Of a DNA stretch of 32,943 nt, positions 8,232 to 17,243 are shown piece by piece. The translations under genes were made by a program, and so were the position numbers. Under the pieces are notes generated by a model. It was not told the DNA's origin. It saw nothing but the letters and a program-made list of their open reading frames with translations, and searched no databases. Within the stretch, counting starts at the first letter, position 1; each line of letters begins with the position of its first letter. The DNA comes from Gemmatimonadota bacterium (GTDB taxonomy: Bacteria; Gemmatimonadota; Gemmatimonadetes; Longimicrobiales; Gaopeijiaceae), in contig PBFD01000005.1 in the NCBI GenBank assembly GCA_002718595.1, positions 36,471 to 69,413 of the forward strand, written 5' to 3'.

Positions 8232-9458
8232 TCAATTGGATAAATCGGCCACACTCATAATAAGCCGTTCCACTTCCTCTTGATTGGTATAGCAAGCACA
8301 ACCAGCCCGTACTAGTCCCTGTTGTTCAATGCCTAAAGCCTCTGTTACACCAGAAGCATAGAAATCGCCATGTGAAAGAAACAGAGCCGAACCGTCTGCC
8401 AATTGTTCAGCTACATCGGCAGAATCCATTCCCTCAATCGTAAACCCGATGGTTGGAGTTCGAAATTGCACAGGTCCAGGACCATATAGCTGGACATGTC
8501 CCTGCTCATTCAGACCCTTCCAGAGAAGACTCACAAGTCTGTGATTTCGCTCATGTAAAACTTCGAATACATCTGCCAGACGTTCTCGACGAGATCCATC
8601 CGTTCCAACCATCTTAGTCAAAAATTCGACGGCTGCTGACGCACCCACTATACCTTCATGATTTAGAGTTCCTGTCTCTAGTGACTCTGGCAAATAATCT
8701 TTAGCACATGGTAGCCGAGGTGGCGATAAAAACTCTTCAAGATCTTTGCGAACAAATAAAATCCCCACATGAGGTCCATAAAACTTATACGCTGAGCACG
8801 CTAGAAAATCACAATCTATTTCTGCAACGTCTATTAACATGTGCGAAGCCATGTGCACAGCATCAACGAAAAAATAAGCTCCAAAGGATCTACACAAATG
8901 TGCAGCCTTATTCAGATCATTCACAGTTCCTAGAGAGTTCGAAGCACCACCTATAGCTAAAAGCCGAGTTCGCTTAGAGAACAGTTTAGTGAGAACATCC
9001 CAATCCAATGTTCCATTTTCTGGAAGCATAGGTACCGTATGTACCTTCAATCCCCGCTCACTCTCTAAACTTCGCCAAGGAGCTTGATTAGCCTGATGAT
9101 CCATCTGTGTAACGATTATCTCATCCCCTGGACCCCAAAGTCTCCCCAAAGTCCTACTCAAATGAAATGTCAGGGTGGTCATGTTATTACCGAAAACGAT
9201 CTCCCTTGAGCAACATCCCAAGAAATCTGCAAATATCTGTCTTGCTTGATGCAATAGCTCGTCTGTTTCTTCGCTGGTTGGATATCTCCAGTCCGTATTA
9301 GCATTGTGAGATAACAGATACTCACTGACTGCCTGTGCTACTCCAACAGGGACTTGAGTTCCACCTGGTCCATCGAAATACCCTACTGAGTATCCCGATT
9401 GCATCCGCTGTAATGCGGGGAAATGTGTTCTGATCTCTTCAGTTGAAATAACGCTCAT
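8232..9458 (-). CDS. Class V aminotransferase-fold PLP enzyme, TIGR01976-like
   Basis: A 408-residue PLP-dependent enzyme of the cysteine desulfurase-like subgroup TIGR01976 (VC1184 type). Visible landmarks are YFDGPGGTQVP near the N-terminus, the MDHQANQAPW segment with the cofactor-stacking His, FVDAVHMASH with the Asp that contacts the PLP ring nitrogen, and Lys225 in CSAYKFYGPHVG for the Schiff base. In true group II desulfurases the catalytic Cys lies in a GHHCA-like loop; the matching region here reads GDFYA, so cysteine desulfurase activity is doubtful. Two other cysteines (RAGCACY) sit in the following strand. The ATG at 9458 has a well-placed GAGG. No sulfur-trafficking or Fe-S genes are adjacent. 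The substrate is unknown. Confidence 0.88.
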   Translation of the reverse strand: MSVISTEEIRTHFPALQRMQSGYSVGYFDGPGGTQVPVGVAQAVSEYLLSHNANTDWRYPTSEETDELLHQARQIFADFLGCCSREIVFGNNMTTLTFHLSRTLGRLWGPGDEIIVTQMDHQANQAPWRSLESERGLKVHTVPMLPENGTLDWDVLTKLFSKRTRLLAIGGASNSLGTVNDLNKAAHLCRSFGAYFFVDAVHMASHMLIDVAEIDCDFLACSAYKFYGPHVGILFVRKDLEEFLSPPRLPCAKDYLPESLETGTLNHEGIVGASAAVEFLTKMVGTDGSRRERLADVFEVLHERNHRLVSLLWKGLNEQGHVQLYGPGPVQFRTPTIGFTIEGMDSADVAEQLADGSALFLSHGDFYASGVTEALGIEQQGLVRAGCACYTNQEEVERLIMSVADLSN

Positions 9459-9550
9459 ATTCGATCCTCAAATTCTGATTAAGGTACGTTACTAAGCACC
9501 GCAAATGTTAGGTTGAAGGTCCACAATTGATAGTGCGAAACATCTTCGTT

Positions 9551-9580
9551 CCACAAGAGCCATGAGGCTACCCCTTGTGG
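9551..9580. other. Nested hairpin in the divergent intergenic region
   Basis: CCACAAG (9551-9557) pairs with CTTGTGG (9574-9580), and inside it AGCC (9558-9561) pairs with GGCT (9566-9569) around an ATGA loop. It lies about 100 bases upstream of the S9 peptidase start at 9683 and about 90 bases from the aminotransferase start. It could be a 5'-leader structure or an operator-like site; no T-tract makes it a terminator. Confidence 0.4.
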
Positions 9581-9682
9581 ATCTCCTCTTTCAACCCAAT
9601 TTTTTCTGTCCGCCTTAAAAACTGTGACGGTGGAAACAAAAGAACTAAAGCCTTAAAAAATGCACTTGAAGAGGAAAACAAT

Positions 9683-12310
9683 ATGAATAAGTGTCGAATA
9701 GAGATACCAATTGCTGGAAGGACATTCCTTAAAACCCTAACTGTTTTAGCCTGCTTGTCCATATCATCCACATCATCTCAAGCTCTGGCCCAAAACCAAA
9801 ACCAAGGTTGGGATGCTCAACAGACACTTGACGATAAATCCTTCGTGCATCCACCTAATGATATATCTGAAGCTGTTTTGGCCCCGCGATACCTCAACAT
9901 GACACTATCGAATATCAGCGCAGATAAGCATTGGTTTTTTCATGAAATCAGTGACGGACCAGTAACGATGGATCGATTCTCCAGAGATTTCGACGAACTG
10001 GGGGGCCAGTTTTTTGATTATTCTGCAAATCGGCATCGTAACCTCACCATCCGTTCCAACGTAGGTATTGATGTCGTTTCTGCCTCTGATGGGTCAAAAA
10101 CTTCAATACAAACACCTAACGGTTCCAGAATTTCTAATGTGAAATTTTCACCAGATGGTTCCACCCTGGCCTTCTTTGTCCACACAGCCAGTGAGACTCA
10201 CATCTACGCGGGAGATCCTGAGACTGGAACCTCAAGAAAGATCACGGACATTGCGGTCCTAGGGAATTTGGTCACTGATTTCGAGTGGACTGGTGATGGT
10301 AAAGAAATAGCCACTGTGGTAATTCCAAGTGGGCGTTCAACTAGACCAGTACCAAGTACAGTTCCTACTGGTCCCCAGGTAAAACACACCCAGGACGGTG
10401 AAAATATGCTTCGCACATATGCGAGCCTCATGGCAACTCCCCACGACGAAGAATTGCTAGAATGGCATGCCACAGGTCAGTTAGTAACCATAGATGTTGA
10501 AACTGGAAATACAGAGAATATTGGTTCGCCCGCAATGATCTATGGTTTTGACTTCGCTCCGAATGGTCAGTACTCCAGAGTCGAACTATTAGAAAAACCC
10601 TTCAGCTACATAGTACCTGTTAACAATTTCGGTCGCGTCGAGCAAATCTGGGGTCGAAATGGAAGTATGTTGGCCGACCTAGAAAAAACCGAAATGAATA
10701 CCGGCCTAGGTGACCGAAGGCCTTCAGCACCAGGAGTGGCGGGTAGCGGGGACGCATTACAGAAAAGACAAATCCGATGGAAAGAGGACTCCAGTGGTTT
10801 AACCTACGTACAAGCCGAAAGCCATACCGATGAAAAGGAAGAAAATAATGACCGGGTAATGGTGTGGACTCCTCCCTTCGAAGATTCGAACATATCGGTC
10901 CTTTACAAAACTGATTCTTCAGTTTCCAGCCATGGCTTTTCTAATGACTACGGAACTCTATTTGTGACTGAAACCTCTGGGTCTGAAGATGATCAAGGTC
11001 AGATAACACATCGCGCAATCGACCTGAGTGACTCAGGACAAACCTTTGTCCTGGCACAGTACGACTCAGACGATTTCTACTCCAATCCAGGCACACTATT
11101 GATGGACGGAGGACAAGTGCCAGTCGTCAATCGGCGACGTGGATCCCCAACAGGAGGCACTGGCGTAGTACAAACATCTATGGATGGACAGAGTGTCTTC
11201 TTCTATGGTCATGAATACAATGCTGATCCAATGCAGGAGGGACCAAAAAATTTCCTTGATAAGGTTGCAATTAGGACAGGAGAGAAAGAAAGGATTTACG
11301 AAAGTAATAATCAGGAATCATATGAACGAATTGTTTCGGTCATAGACATAGACGATGAAGAGTTTGTGGTCTCAAGAGAAACACCTACTGAAACGCCTCA
11401 ATCTCATCTCCTGATAGATGGTAGACGCACGCAACTGACCGAGAATGTCGATTACACTCCCGATTTGACCCATGCCCCTAAACGAAGATTTGTGGTAGAG
11501 CGTCCAGATGGATTCAAATTTATGGTCAATGTGCTTCTGCCTTCGAATTACAACCCAGGCACAAGGTTGCCTGCCATGTTCTGGTTCTACCCAAGAGAAT
11601 ACGAAGACCAAGAAAGTTATGACGAAGCCGGCAGAACCTACAACAAGAATGCTTTCCCAAATTTCGGCACTCGATCCATCCAGTATATGACAAGAATGGG
11701 TTACGCTGTGGTTGAGCCGGACGCTCCTATTGTTGGTAAGCCCGGCCAAATGAACAACAATTACGAGCATGACCTTCGGAATAACTTGGCTGCTGTAATC
11801 GACGAACTTGATGAAAGAGAAATTATTGATCGAAAACGACTGGGGTTGGGAGGTCACTCCTATGGTGCCTTTGGAACTGTAAACGCCATGGTACACACCC
11901 CATTCTTTAAAGCAGGAATCGCTGGAGATGGTAATTACAATAGAACTTTTACCCCACTTTCATTCCAGAGTGAAAGACGAATTTTTTGGGATGCCAAAGA
12001 AGTTTATTTGGGCATGTCTCCATTTGTATACGCTAACAACCTGACTGGTGCCTTACTCATGTACCATGGAATGCACGACCAAAACGTCGGCACCGCACCG
12101 GACCATTCACCAAGACTTTTCCATGCATTAAATGGATTGGGCAAGAAGGCTGCTATGTACTTGTATCCTTTCGAAGACCACGGACCAGCAACCAAAGAGA
12201 CACTCCTTGATTTGTGGGGTCGTTGGGCCGCATGGCTGGATGTACATCTAAAAGGAACCGAAGAAGAGGAAAGAAGGATAACTAGCGATGATCATCAGTG
12301 GAGAGACTAA
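9683..12310 (+). CDS. Secreted S9 peptidase, glutamyl-endopeptidase-like (S9D)
   Basis: An 875-residue exported serine peptidase of the prolyl oligopeptidase family. ATG at 9683 is chosen because GAGG lies eight bases upstream and a signal peptide follows, cleaved near ALAQ; an upstream in-frame extension to 9575 lacks signal-like sequence. Residues about 40-600 form the propeller, including the NMLRTYASLMATPHDEELLE segment that recalls chloroplast-type glutamyl endopeptidases. The C-terminal alpha/beta-hydrolase domain carries a complete triad: Ser726 in GGHSYGAFG, Asp799 in HGMHDQNVG and His833 in FEDHGP. It would cleave peptides in the periplasm or outside the cell; preference for Glu is inferred from family resemblance. 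It opens a same-strand run reaching 19393, with the next gene 52 bases downstream. Confidence 0.92.
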   Translation: MNKCRIEIPIAGRTFLKTLTVLACLSISSTSSQALAQNQNQGWDAQQTLDDKSFVHPPNDISEAVLAPRYLNMTLSNISADKHWFFHEISDGPVTMDRFSRDFDELGGQFFDYSANRHRNLTIRSNVGIDVVSASDGSKTSIQTPNGSRISNVKFSPDGSTLAFFVHTASETHIYAGDPETGTSRKITDIAVLGNLVTDFEWTGDGKEIATVVIPSGRSTRPVPSTVPTGPQVKHTQDGENMLRTYASLMATPHDEELLEWHATGQLVTIDVETGNTENIGSPAMIYGFDFAPNGQYSRVELLEKPFSYIVPVNNFGRVEQIWGRNGSMLADLEKTEMNTGLGDRRPSAPGVAGSGDALQKRQIRWKEDSSGLTYVQAESHTDEKEENNDRVMVWTPPFEDSNISVLYKTDSSVSSHGFSNDYGTLFVTETSGSEDDQGQITHRAIDLSDSGQTFVLAQYDSDDFYSNPGTLLMDGGQVPVVNRRRGSPTGGTGVVQTSMDGQSVFFYGHEYNADPMQEGPKNFLDKVAIRTGEKERIYESNNQESYERIVSVIDIDDEEFVVSRETPTETPQSHLLIDGRRTQLTENVDYTPDLTHAPKRRFVVERPDGFKFMVNVLLPSNYNPGTRLPAMFWFYPREYEDQESYDEAGRTYNKNAFPNFGTRSIQYMTRMGYAVVEPDAPIVGKPGQMNNNYEHDLRNNLAAVIDELDEREIIDRKRLGLGGHSYGAFGTVNAMVHTPFFKAGIAGDGNYNRTFTPLSFQSERRIFWDAKEVYLGMSPFVYANNLTGALLMYHGMHDQNVGTAPDHSPRLFHALNGLGKKAAMYLYPFEDHGPATKETLLDLWGRWAAWLDVHLKGTEEEERRITSDDHQWRD

Positions 12311-12362
12311 AATTTGACGTCCCCATCGACTTCTAGAAACTATTTATGAAAGGATCATATTT

Positions 12363-15182
12363 ATGCTAAACGTCAAGCACCTCAATCAGGTTTATTTGTA
12401 TACTGCCTTAGTATTTCTAAGTATCTCCCTAAGTTCGGCAGGAGATGCCCAGGAACCAGTGGTCAATCAGTCGAATAACCCCATTTTACAATCATTTTCA
12501 TGGAGGGGTATCGGACCCATAGGGCAAGGTGGTCGAGTCGATGATTTAGCAGTATCAAAGGAAAATCCTCACGTTTATTTCGTTGGTTTCGCCACTGCAG
12601 GCCTTTGGAAGACCAAAAACAACGGAACTACCTTTAAAGCTGTCTTCGAGACACATCCCACGTCCTCTGTTGGCGCGGTGGCAATTAGCGACGCGAATGC
12701 TGATATAGTATGGGTAGGAACCGGAGAGGCGAATAATAGGCAAAGCTCCTCATTTGGAGCAGGAGTCTACCTTTCTACAGATGCTGGAGAAACGTTTGAT
12801 CTGGCTGGACTAGAGGAAACTCAATCAATAAGTAGGATTTTGACACACCCCACTGACCCCAATGTAGCCTGGGTGGCTGCAAATGGTCATCTATTTGGTG
12901 CAAATCCAGAAAGAGGTGTATACAAGACCACAGACAGGGGTTCATCTTGGGAGAAAGTACTCTACGTTGATGAAAATACTGGTGCTACCGACCTAATAAT
13001 TGATCCATCGAATCCAGATGTCTTGTTTGCAGCGACTTACCAACGCCGAAGAACGGCTTGTTGTTTTGTAGGAGGAGGGCCGGGAAGTGGCATTTGGCAT
13101 TCTTCTAATGGCGGTAACGACTGGTCAAGGGTAGAAGGAAATGGACTACCTAAGGGAACCATGGGGCGTATTGCTCTTGCCACTAGTCAAGCGAATCCGA
13201 ACGTTATTTATGCACAAATCGAAGTGGCTCAAGACAAAGAAGAAAGCTTGTCTTCGGATGAAGCCTCTGAATATCAGCGCCTCGCACAAGAAGATGCCCT
13301 ACCTCCCGACCCAGAACACAATGGTATTTGGAGATCGACTGACAAAGGGAGCACCTGGGAATTCAGGAGTAATGAAAATGGGAGACCCATGTACTTCAGT
13401 CAGATAAGGGTAGATCCCATGGACCCTAATTTAGTCTATGTAGTCGACCAGCGAGTCCATAAGTCAACAGATGGGGCACAGAATTTCACAACATTGGAAG
13501 GATATGGACATGTTGATCAACATGCCTTTTGGATCAATCCAGAGAATAGCAACCACATCATGATTGGGAATGACGGTTCGTTGGACGTAAGCTATGACCA
13601 GGGGGAAACATGGGAATCCTTCCGAAATTGGGAGGTTGGACAACCATATCACGCTTCTATCGATATGCGTCGGCCTTATTACGTCTGCACTGGACTTCAA
13701 GATAATGGATCTTGGTGTGGCCCAAGCTCAGTCAGAGGGGAACAGATACTATCCGAGGACTGGTACCGTGTTGGAGGGGGTGATGGATTCTATACGGCAG
13801 TAGACCACACTGATCACCAACAACTTTTCAGTGAATCTCAGAATGGCAATATCCGCAGAGTCAATCTAGAAACTGGAGAACAAATAAGTATTCGTCCACA
13901 ACCACCCAGAAATGACCAAGATTCTAATATCAGTCCTGCTCCTTCTCGAGATCTTGAAATAAGGTGGAATTGGAACACCCCGTTCATCCTCTCGCCTCAT
14001 AACCAAAGAGTCATTTTCGCTGGCTCAAACAGACTCTTTAAATCTTTGGACCAAGGACGAACTTGGACAATGAGTCCAGACCTGACTAAGAATGTAGATA
14101 GAGACGAGATAGAGATAATGGGACAGTACAACTCTCTACCACGCTGTAGGCCTTGGATACGAGGGGAAGAGTGTATCCTCTCTCGTAATGATGGTGTCAG
14201 TCAATACAGTACTATAGTGTCAATTGCAGAATCTACACTGATGCCAGGAGTCCTATGGGTTGGAACCGACGATGGAAATATCCAACTGAGCAGGGACGGA
14301 GGTAATACCTGGACGGAAGTGGGAACCAACATACCCGGGGGAACCCATAACTACTACGTCTCCAGAGTCGAAGCATCTCATAGTGACCCAGGTAGGGCTT
14401 ATGCCTCTTTAGATGGGCATCGAAGTGACGACCTCAGGCCCCACATCTACATGACTCATGATTTCGGGGAGACTTGGACATCTATAGAATCGGATTTACC
14501 CTCATATGGCAATGTCCGTACAATACGGGAAGATCCACAAAACTCTGATCTCTTATACGCAGGTACCGAATTTGGATTTTATATCTCCCTAAACGGTGGA
14601 GACAACTGGCACAAATTCATGAACAATCTGGGTACTACACGGATAGACGATGTTATAGTACACCCAAGGGACAACGATCTCGTGCTTGCAACGCATGGAC
14701 GTAGTGTACAAATCATGGACGATATTACGCCTTTGCAAAGTTTAAACGCTCACGTTCTTGAAACGAATGTCCATCTTTTTGAACCTCGAGAAGCAGTACT
14801 TTGGAAACAAGATCGAAGATTTTCAAGATCTGTTACTGGAGCCAAGATTTGGCAAGGAAAAAATGCTCCTCAAGGCACGATGATTAGTTATTACTTGAAA
14901 GATGGAACAAATGGCGCTGCAAACATTACAGTAACAGACTTGAGTACCGGAGAAACTTTCAGAGAAATAGAGGGATCGACAAATAAGGGACTGAACAGAG
15001 TTGCGTGGGACCTCAGAGGCACTGCCCCACCGATTGAAGAAAGTGTCAATAGAGGCTTCTTCGGCCGAAATCAGGCTCCCACAGCAGAACCGGGAACCTA
15101 CAGGATTACACTCGAGGTAAATGGTGAAAGTCTCTCGCAGCTAGTAGATGTACTCGAAGATGTATGGATGGATGAGAGATAA
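12363..15182 (+). CDS. Secreted BNR/sortilin-like beta-propeller protein
   Basis: A 939-residue exported protein often labelled glycosyl hydrolase or VPS10-domain protein, although catalysis has not been shown for this family. The signal peptide ends near AGDAQ. About ten Asp-box motifs (S/T-x-D-x-G-x-T/S-W/F), among them STDAGETF, TTDRGSSW, SYDQGETW, SRDGGNTW and THDFGETW, run from about residue 138 to 745, suggesting one or two large propellers. A short Ig-like segment with WDLRG and PGTYRITLEV follows. The protein stops at VLEDVWMDER, just where relatives usually continue with a further C-terminal extension, so it looks short. The ribosome-binding site AGGA precedes the ATG by eight bases. 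The end overlaps the amidase start by 11 bases when ATG 15172 is used, suggesting translational coupling. Confidence 0.88.
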   Translation: MLNVKHLNQVYLYTALVFLSISLSSAGDAQEPVVNQSNNPILQSFSWRGIGPIGQGGRVDDLAVSKENPHVYFVGFATAGLWKTKNNGTTFKAVFETHPTSSVGAVAISDANADIVWVGTGEANNRQSSSFGAGVYLSTDAGETFDLAGLEETQSISRILTHPTDPNVAWVAANGHLFGANPERGVYKTTDRGSSWEKVLYVDENTGATDLIIDPSNPDVLFAATYQRRRTACCFVGGGPGSGIWHSSNGGNDWSRVEGNGLPKGTMGRIALATSQANPNVIYAQIEVAQDKEESLSSDEASEYQRLAQEDALPPDPEHNGIWRSTDKGSTWEFRSNENGRPMYFSQIRVDPMDPNLVYVVDQRVHKSTDGAQNFTTLEGYGHVDQHAFWINPENSNHIMIGNDGSLDVSYDQGETWESFRNWEVGQPYHASIDMRRPYYVCTGLQDNGSWCGPSSVRGEQILSEDWYRVGGGDGFYTAVDHTDHQQLFSESQNGNIRRVNLETGEQISIRPQPPRNDQDSNISPAPSRDLEIRWNWNTPFILSPHNQRVIFAGSNRLFKSLDQGRTWTMSPDLTKNVDRDEIEIMGQYNSLPRCRPWIRGEECILSRNDGVSQYSTIVSIAESTLMPGVLWVGTDDGNIQLSRDGGNTWTEVGTNIPGGTHNYYVSRVEASHSDPGRAYASLDGHRSDDLRPHIYMTHDFGETWTSIESDLPSYGNVRTIREDPQNSDLLYAGTEFGFYISLNGGDNWHKFMNNLGTTRIDDVIVHPRDNDLVLATHGRSVQIMDDITPLQSLNAHVLETNVHLFEPREAVLWKQDRRFSRSVTGAKIWQGKNAPQGTMISYYLKDGTNGAANITVTDLSTGETFREIEGSTNKGLNRVAWDLRGTAPPIEESVNRGFFGRNQAPTAEPGTYRITLEVNGESLSQLVDVLEDVWMDER

Positions 15183-16758
15183 AGTGATCCAAGAAAACAG
15201 ATTGACGCTGATTCGAAAACCTTGGCCAGTTATTTTGTCACTGGTAATCAGTTTGTCCTGTGACCAAGCGCCAAGTCCTATCAATGTCGTCGATATAAAT
15301 ATTGCCCAGATTCAGGAGAACATCCTCTCTGGACGAACAACCTGCAGAATGATTGTTCAGAGTTATCTAGATCGCATCGAAGCCTACGATGACTCAACTA
15401 TCAATGCGATCACTGTCACTAACCCAGTAGCTCTTGATAAAGCAGATGCGATTGATCTCCTGGTACAGCAAGGTGAACAGTTAGGCCCGTTATTCTGTGC
15501 GCCATTACTGATAAAAGATAATTTTGATACAGAAGACCTACCCACCACAGCGGGTTCTATTGCTTTGCTGAACAACTACCCTCCCGATGATGCATTCATG
15601 GTGCAGAAAATTCGTGAAGCAGGTGGAATTGTCCTTGCCAAAACCAACATGGCAGAATGGGCTTTTAGTGCCAGACAAACTGTGAGTTCATCTTATGACA
15701 CTACAGCAAACGCTTATGCGCTGGACAGAGTCCCGGCAGGATCCAGTGGAGGGACTGCCTCTGGAGTGGCAGCCAGCTTAGGAGTAGCTGGTCTGGGAAG
15801 TGACACTGGAAATTCTATTCGAGGGCCATCATCTCACCTTGCCCTAGTAGGCATCCGCTCGACAATTGGGCTTACAAGCCGAGACGGTGTCGTTCCCCTC
15901 TCTTTCGATCGAGATATAGCTGGACCAATGGCTAACTCCGTCGAAGATGCTGCAAGAATCTTTAATGTTGTTGCAGGATATGATCCAGCTGACCCTTATA
16001 CTGAGGCTGGGAGAGGACGTAAAGAATCAGACTACACAAATTTTCTTAGGACAGATGGACTGGACGGAGCCCGGATAGCAATAATACCTAATATGGTCTA
16101 TACAGAAGATGCTGATACTGCTGTGGTCAGGTTGTTCGAACAAGCTGTCTCCGACCTGGAAGCATTGGGAGCACAAATCTTAGATTCGTTAGATTTCGAC
16201 TTACAAAAACAGTTAGACCGTGAAAATATGTCTTGTCGCCGTTTTCGCTATGACATGTACCAATATCTATCCTCACTGGGTGACGCCGCCCCGATAAAAG
16301 ACGTCTTAGAGGTTTTAGAAAGTGGACAATATTCCTCATACGCTGAAAATTCCCTAAGGAGCTACCAGAACAGATCAATGGATATCCACCCGGCTCAAGA
16401 TGAACCAACCTGCCCCGACTATTTAGACAATCAAGGTCGCCAAGCATATTTAGCTTCGTTAGTGAGTGCTATGGATGCGGATCACATCGACGCTGTAATC
16501 TATCCGACCTGGAGAAACCCTCCCGCTCATATAGACAGAGGAGACGAAGAATATAAAGGAGACAACAGCCAGTTAGTAGCACCAGCGACGGGTATGCCCG
16601 CTATTACAGTACCAATGGGATTCACCTACGGCACCCTCCCGGCAGGCCTCCAACTTGTAGCCCGTCCCTATCAGGAAGGACTTCTATTCCAATACGCATA
16701 CGCATATGAACAACAAACGAAGCACCGAAGACCTCCCGAGGGATTCCCACCTCTCTAA
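15172..16758 (+). CDS. Exported amidase-signature-family hydrolase
   Basis: A 528-residue member of the amidase signature family, which hydrolyses carboxamides through a Ser-cisSer-Lys triad. All three residues are visible: Lys115 in LLIKDNFDT, Ser191 in AGSSGGTASG and Ser215 in GSDTGNSIRGPSS. The 24-residue spacing between the two serines equals that in malonamidase E2 and FAAH. The N-terminus is basic, then hydrophobic, then reaches LSCDQ, so it is probably exported, possibly as a lipoprotein with a non-ideal lipobox. The start is uncertain: in-frame ATGs lie at 15148, 15160 and 15172, and GTG at 15184. ATG 15172 is chosen as the latest ATG, overlapping the previous stop. The substrate is unknown; peptide amides or secreted N-acyl compounds are possible. 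Confidence 0.9.
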   Translation: MRDKVIQENRLTLIRKPWPVILSLVISLSCDQAPSPINVVDINIAQIQENILSGRTTCRMIVQSYLDRIEAYDDSTINAITVTNPVALDKADAIDLLVQQGEQLGPLFCAPLLIKDNFDTEDLPTTAGSIALLNNYPPDDAFMVQKIREAGGIVLAKTNMAEWAFSARQTVSSSYDTTANAYALDRVPAGSSGGTASGVAASLGVAGLGSDTGNSIRGPSSHLALVGIRSTIGLTSRDGVVPLSFDRDIAGPMANSVEDAARIFNVVAGYDPADPYTEAGRGRKESDYTNFLRTDGLDGARIAIIPNMVYTEDADTAVVRLFEQAVSDLEALGAQILDSLDFDLQKQLDRENMSCRRFRYDMYQYLSSLGDAAPIKDVLEVLESGQYSSYAENSLRSYQNRSMDIHPAQDEPTCPDYLDNQGRQAYLASLVSAMDADHIDAVIYPTWRNPPAHIDRGDEEYKGDNSQLVAPATGMPAITVPMGFTYGTLPAGLQLVARPYQEGLLFQYAYAYEQQTKHRRPPEGFPPL

Positions 16759-16784
16759 AACCCTTTATTTGGAGAAAGACGGAC

Positions 16785-17243
16785 ATGTCGAATAGCAACA
16801 ATTGCGCGCTACTGATAGCAGGACTGATAATCTCTCAAAGTGTGTTTATACCTATGGAGTTGTCTGCCCAGGGAGGCACCACTGCACTTGACGAAGAAGA
16901 TTATGTTTCTGTAATCAGAGAAATCGATTTCACTGTTGGAGACGCCGAGTTACATATCGATCAGAAGTACTGGGGAGATCTAGGAACTGATAGTGATGCG
17001 CTTAAGGCACTCATGGAGCAGATCAAGGCATTCTGGCAAGAACAAAACCGTTCGTCTGGGATTGAGCATTCGTCCCAAGCCCTGGTAGCCATTAGCCAGC
17101 TTTCAAGAGCAAGTGGGCAGGAAAACGAGTCCGAAGCAAAGCAAGCGGTTCAGACACTTAAAGAACACCTGAGAGCCATTAAAGATCTAAATCAGAGAAA
17201 CCAAACGAAATTCCAATTGATGAATATGTTTTACGATGACTAA
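16785..17243 (+). CDS. Small secreted helical protein of unknown function
   Basis: A 152-residue protein I do not recognise. An N-terminal signal peptide (hydrophobic LLIAGLIISQSVFIP) ends near ELSAQG at residue 29, leaving a mature domain of about 123 residues. The first part is acidic (DEEDYVSVIREIDF); the rest looks alpha-helical and charged, with regular spacing of Leu/Ala and many Gln/Glu/Lys, so a helical bundle or coiled coil is plausible. It has no cysteine in the mature part. GGAG lies ten bases before the ATG. It starts 26 bases after the amidase and overlaps the cyclophilin gene by eight bases, so it is probably co-translated with it. A role as a partner or client of the neighbouring exported enzymes is only a guess. 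Confidence 0.75.
   Translation: MSNSNNCALLIAGLIISQSVFIPMELSAQGGTTALDEEDYVSVIREIDFTVGDAELHIDQKYWGDLGTDSDALKALMEQIKAFWQEQNRSSGIEHSSQALVAISQLSRASGQENESEAKQAVQTLKEHLRAIKDLNQRNQTKFQLMNMFYDD

Noticed and set aside
11372-11896. 174-residue open frame antisense to the S9D peptidase
   Set aside because: It has no family resemblance or ribosome-binding site and lies wholly opposite the conserved catalytic domain; it is a by-product of coding sequence on the other strand.
15183-15300. Idea that the missing C-terminus of the BNR protein continues after a frameshift
   Set aside because: The bases after the stop encode the amidase signal and N-terminus in a good frame; no frame resumes a BNR-type extension.
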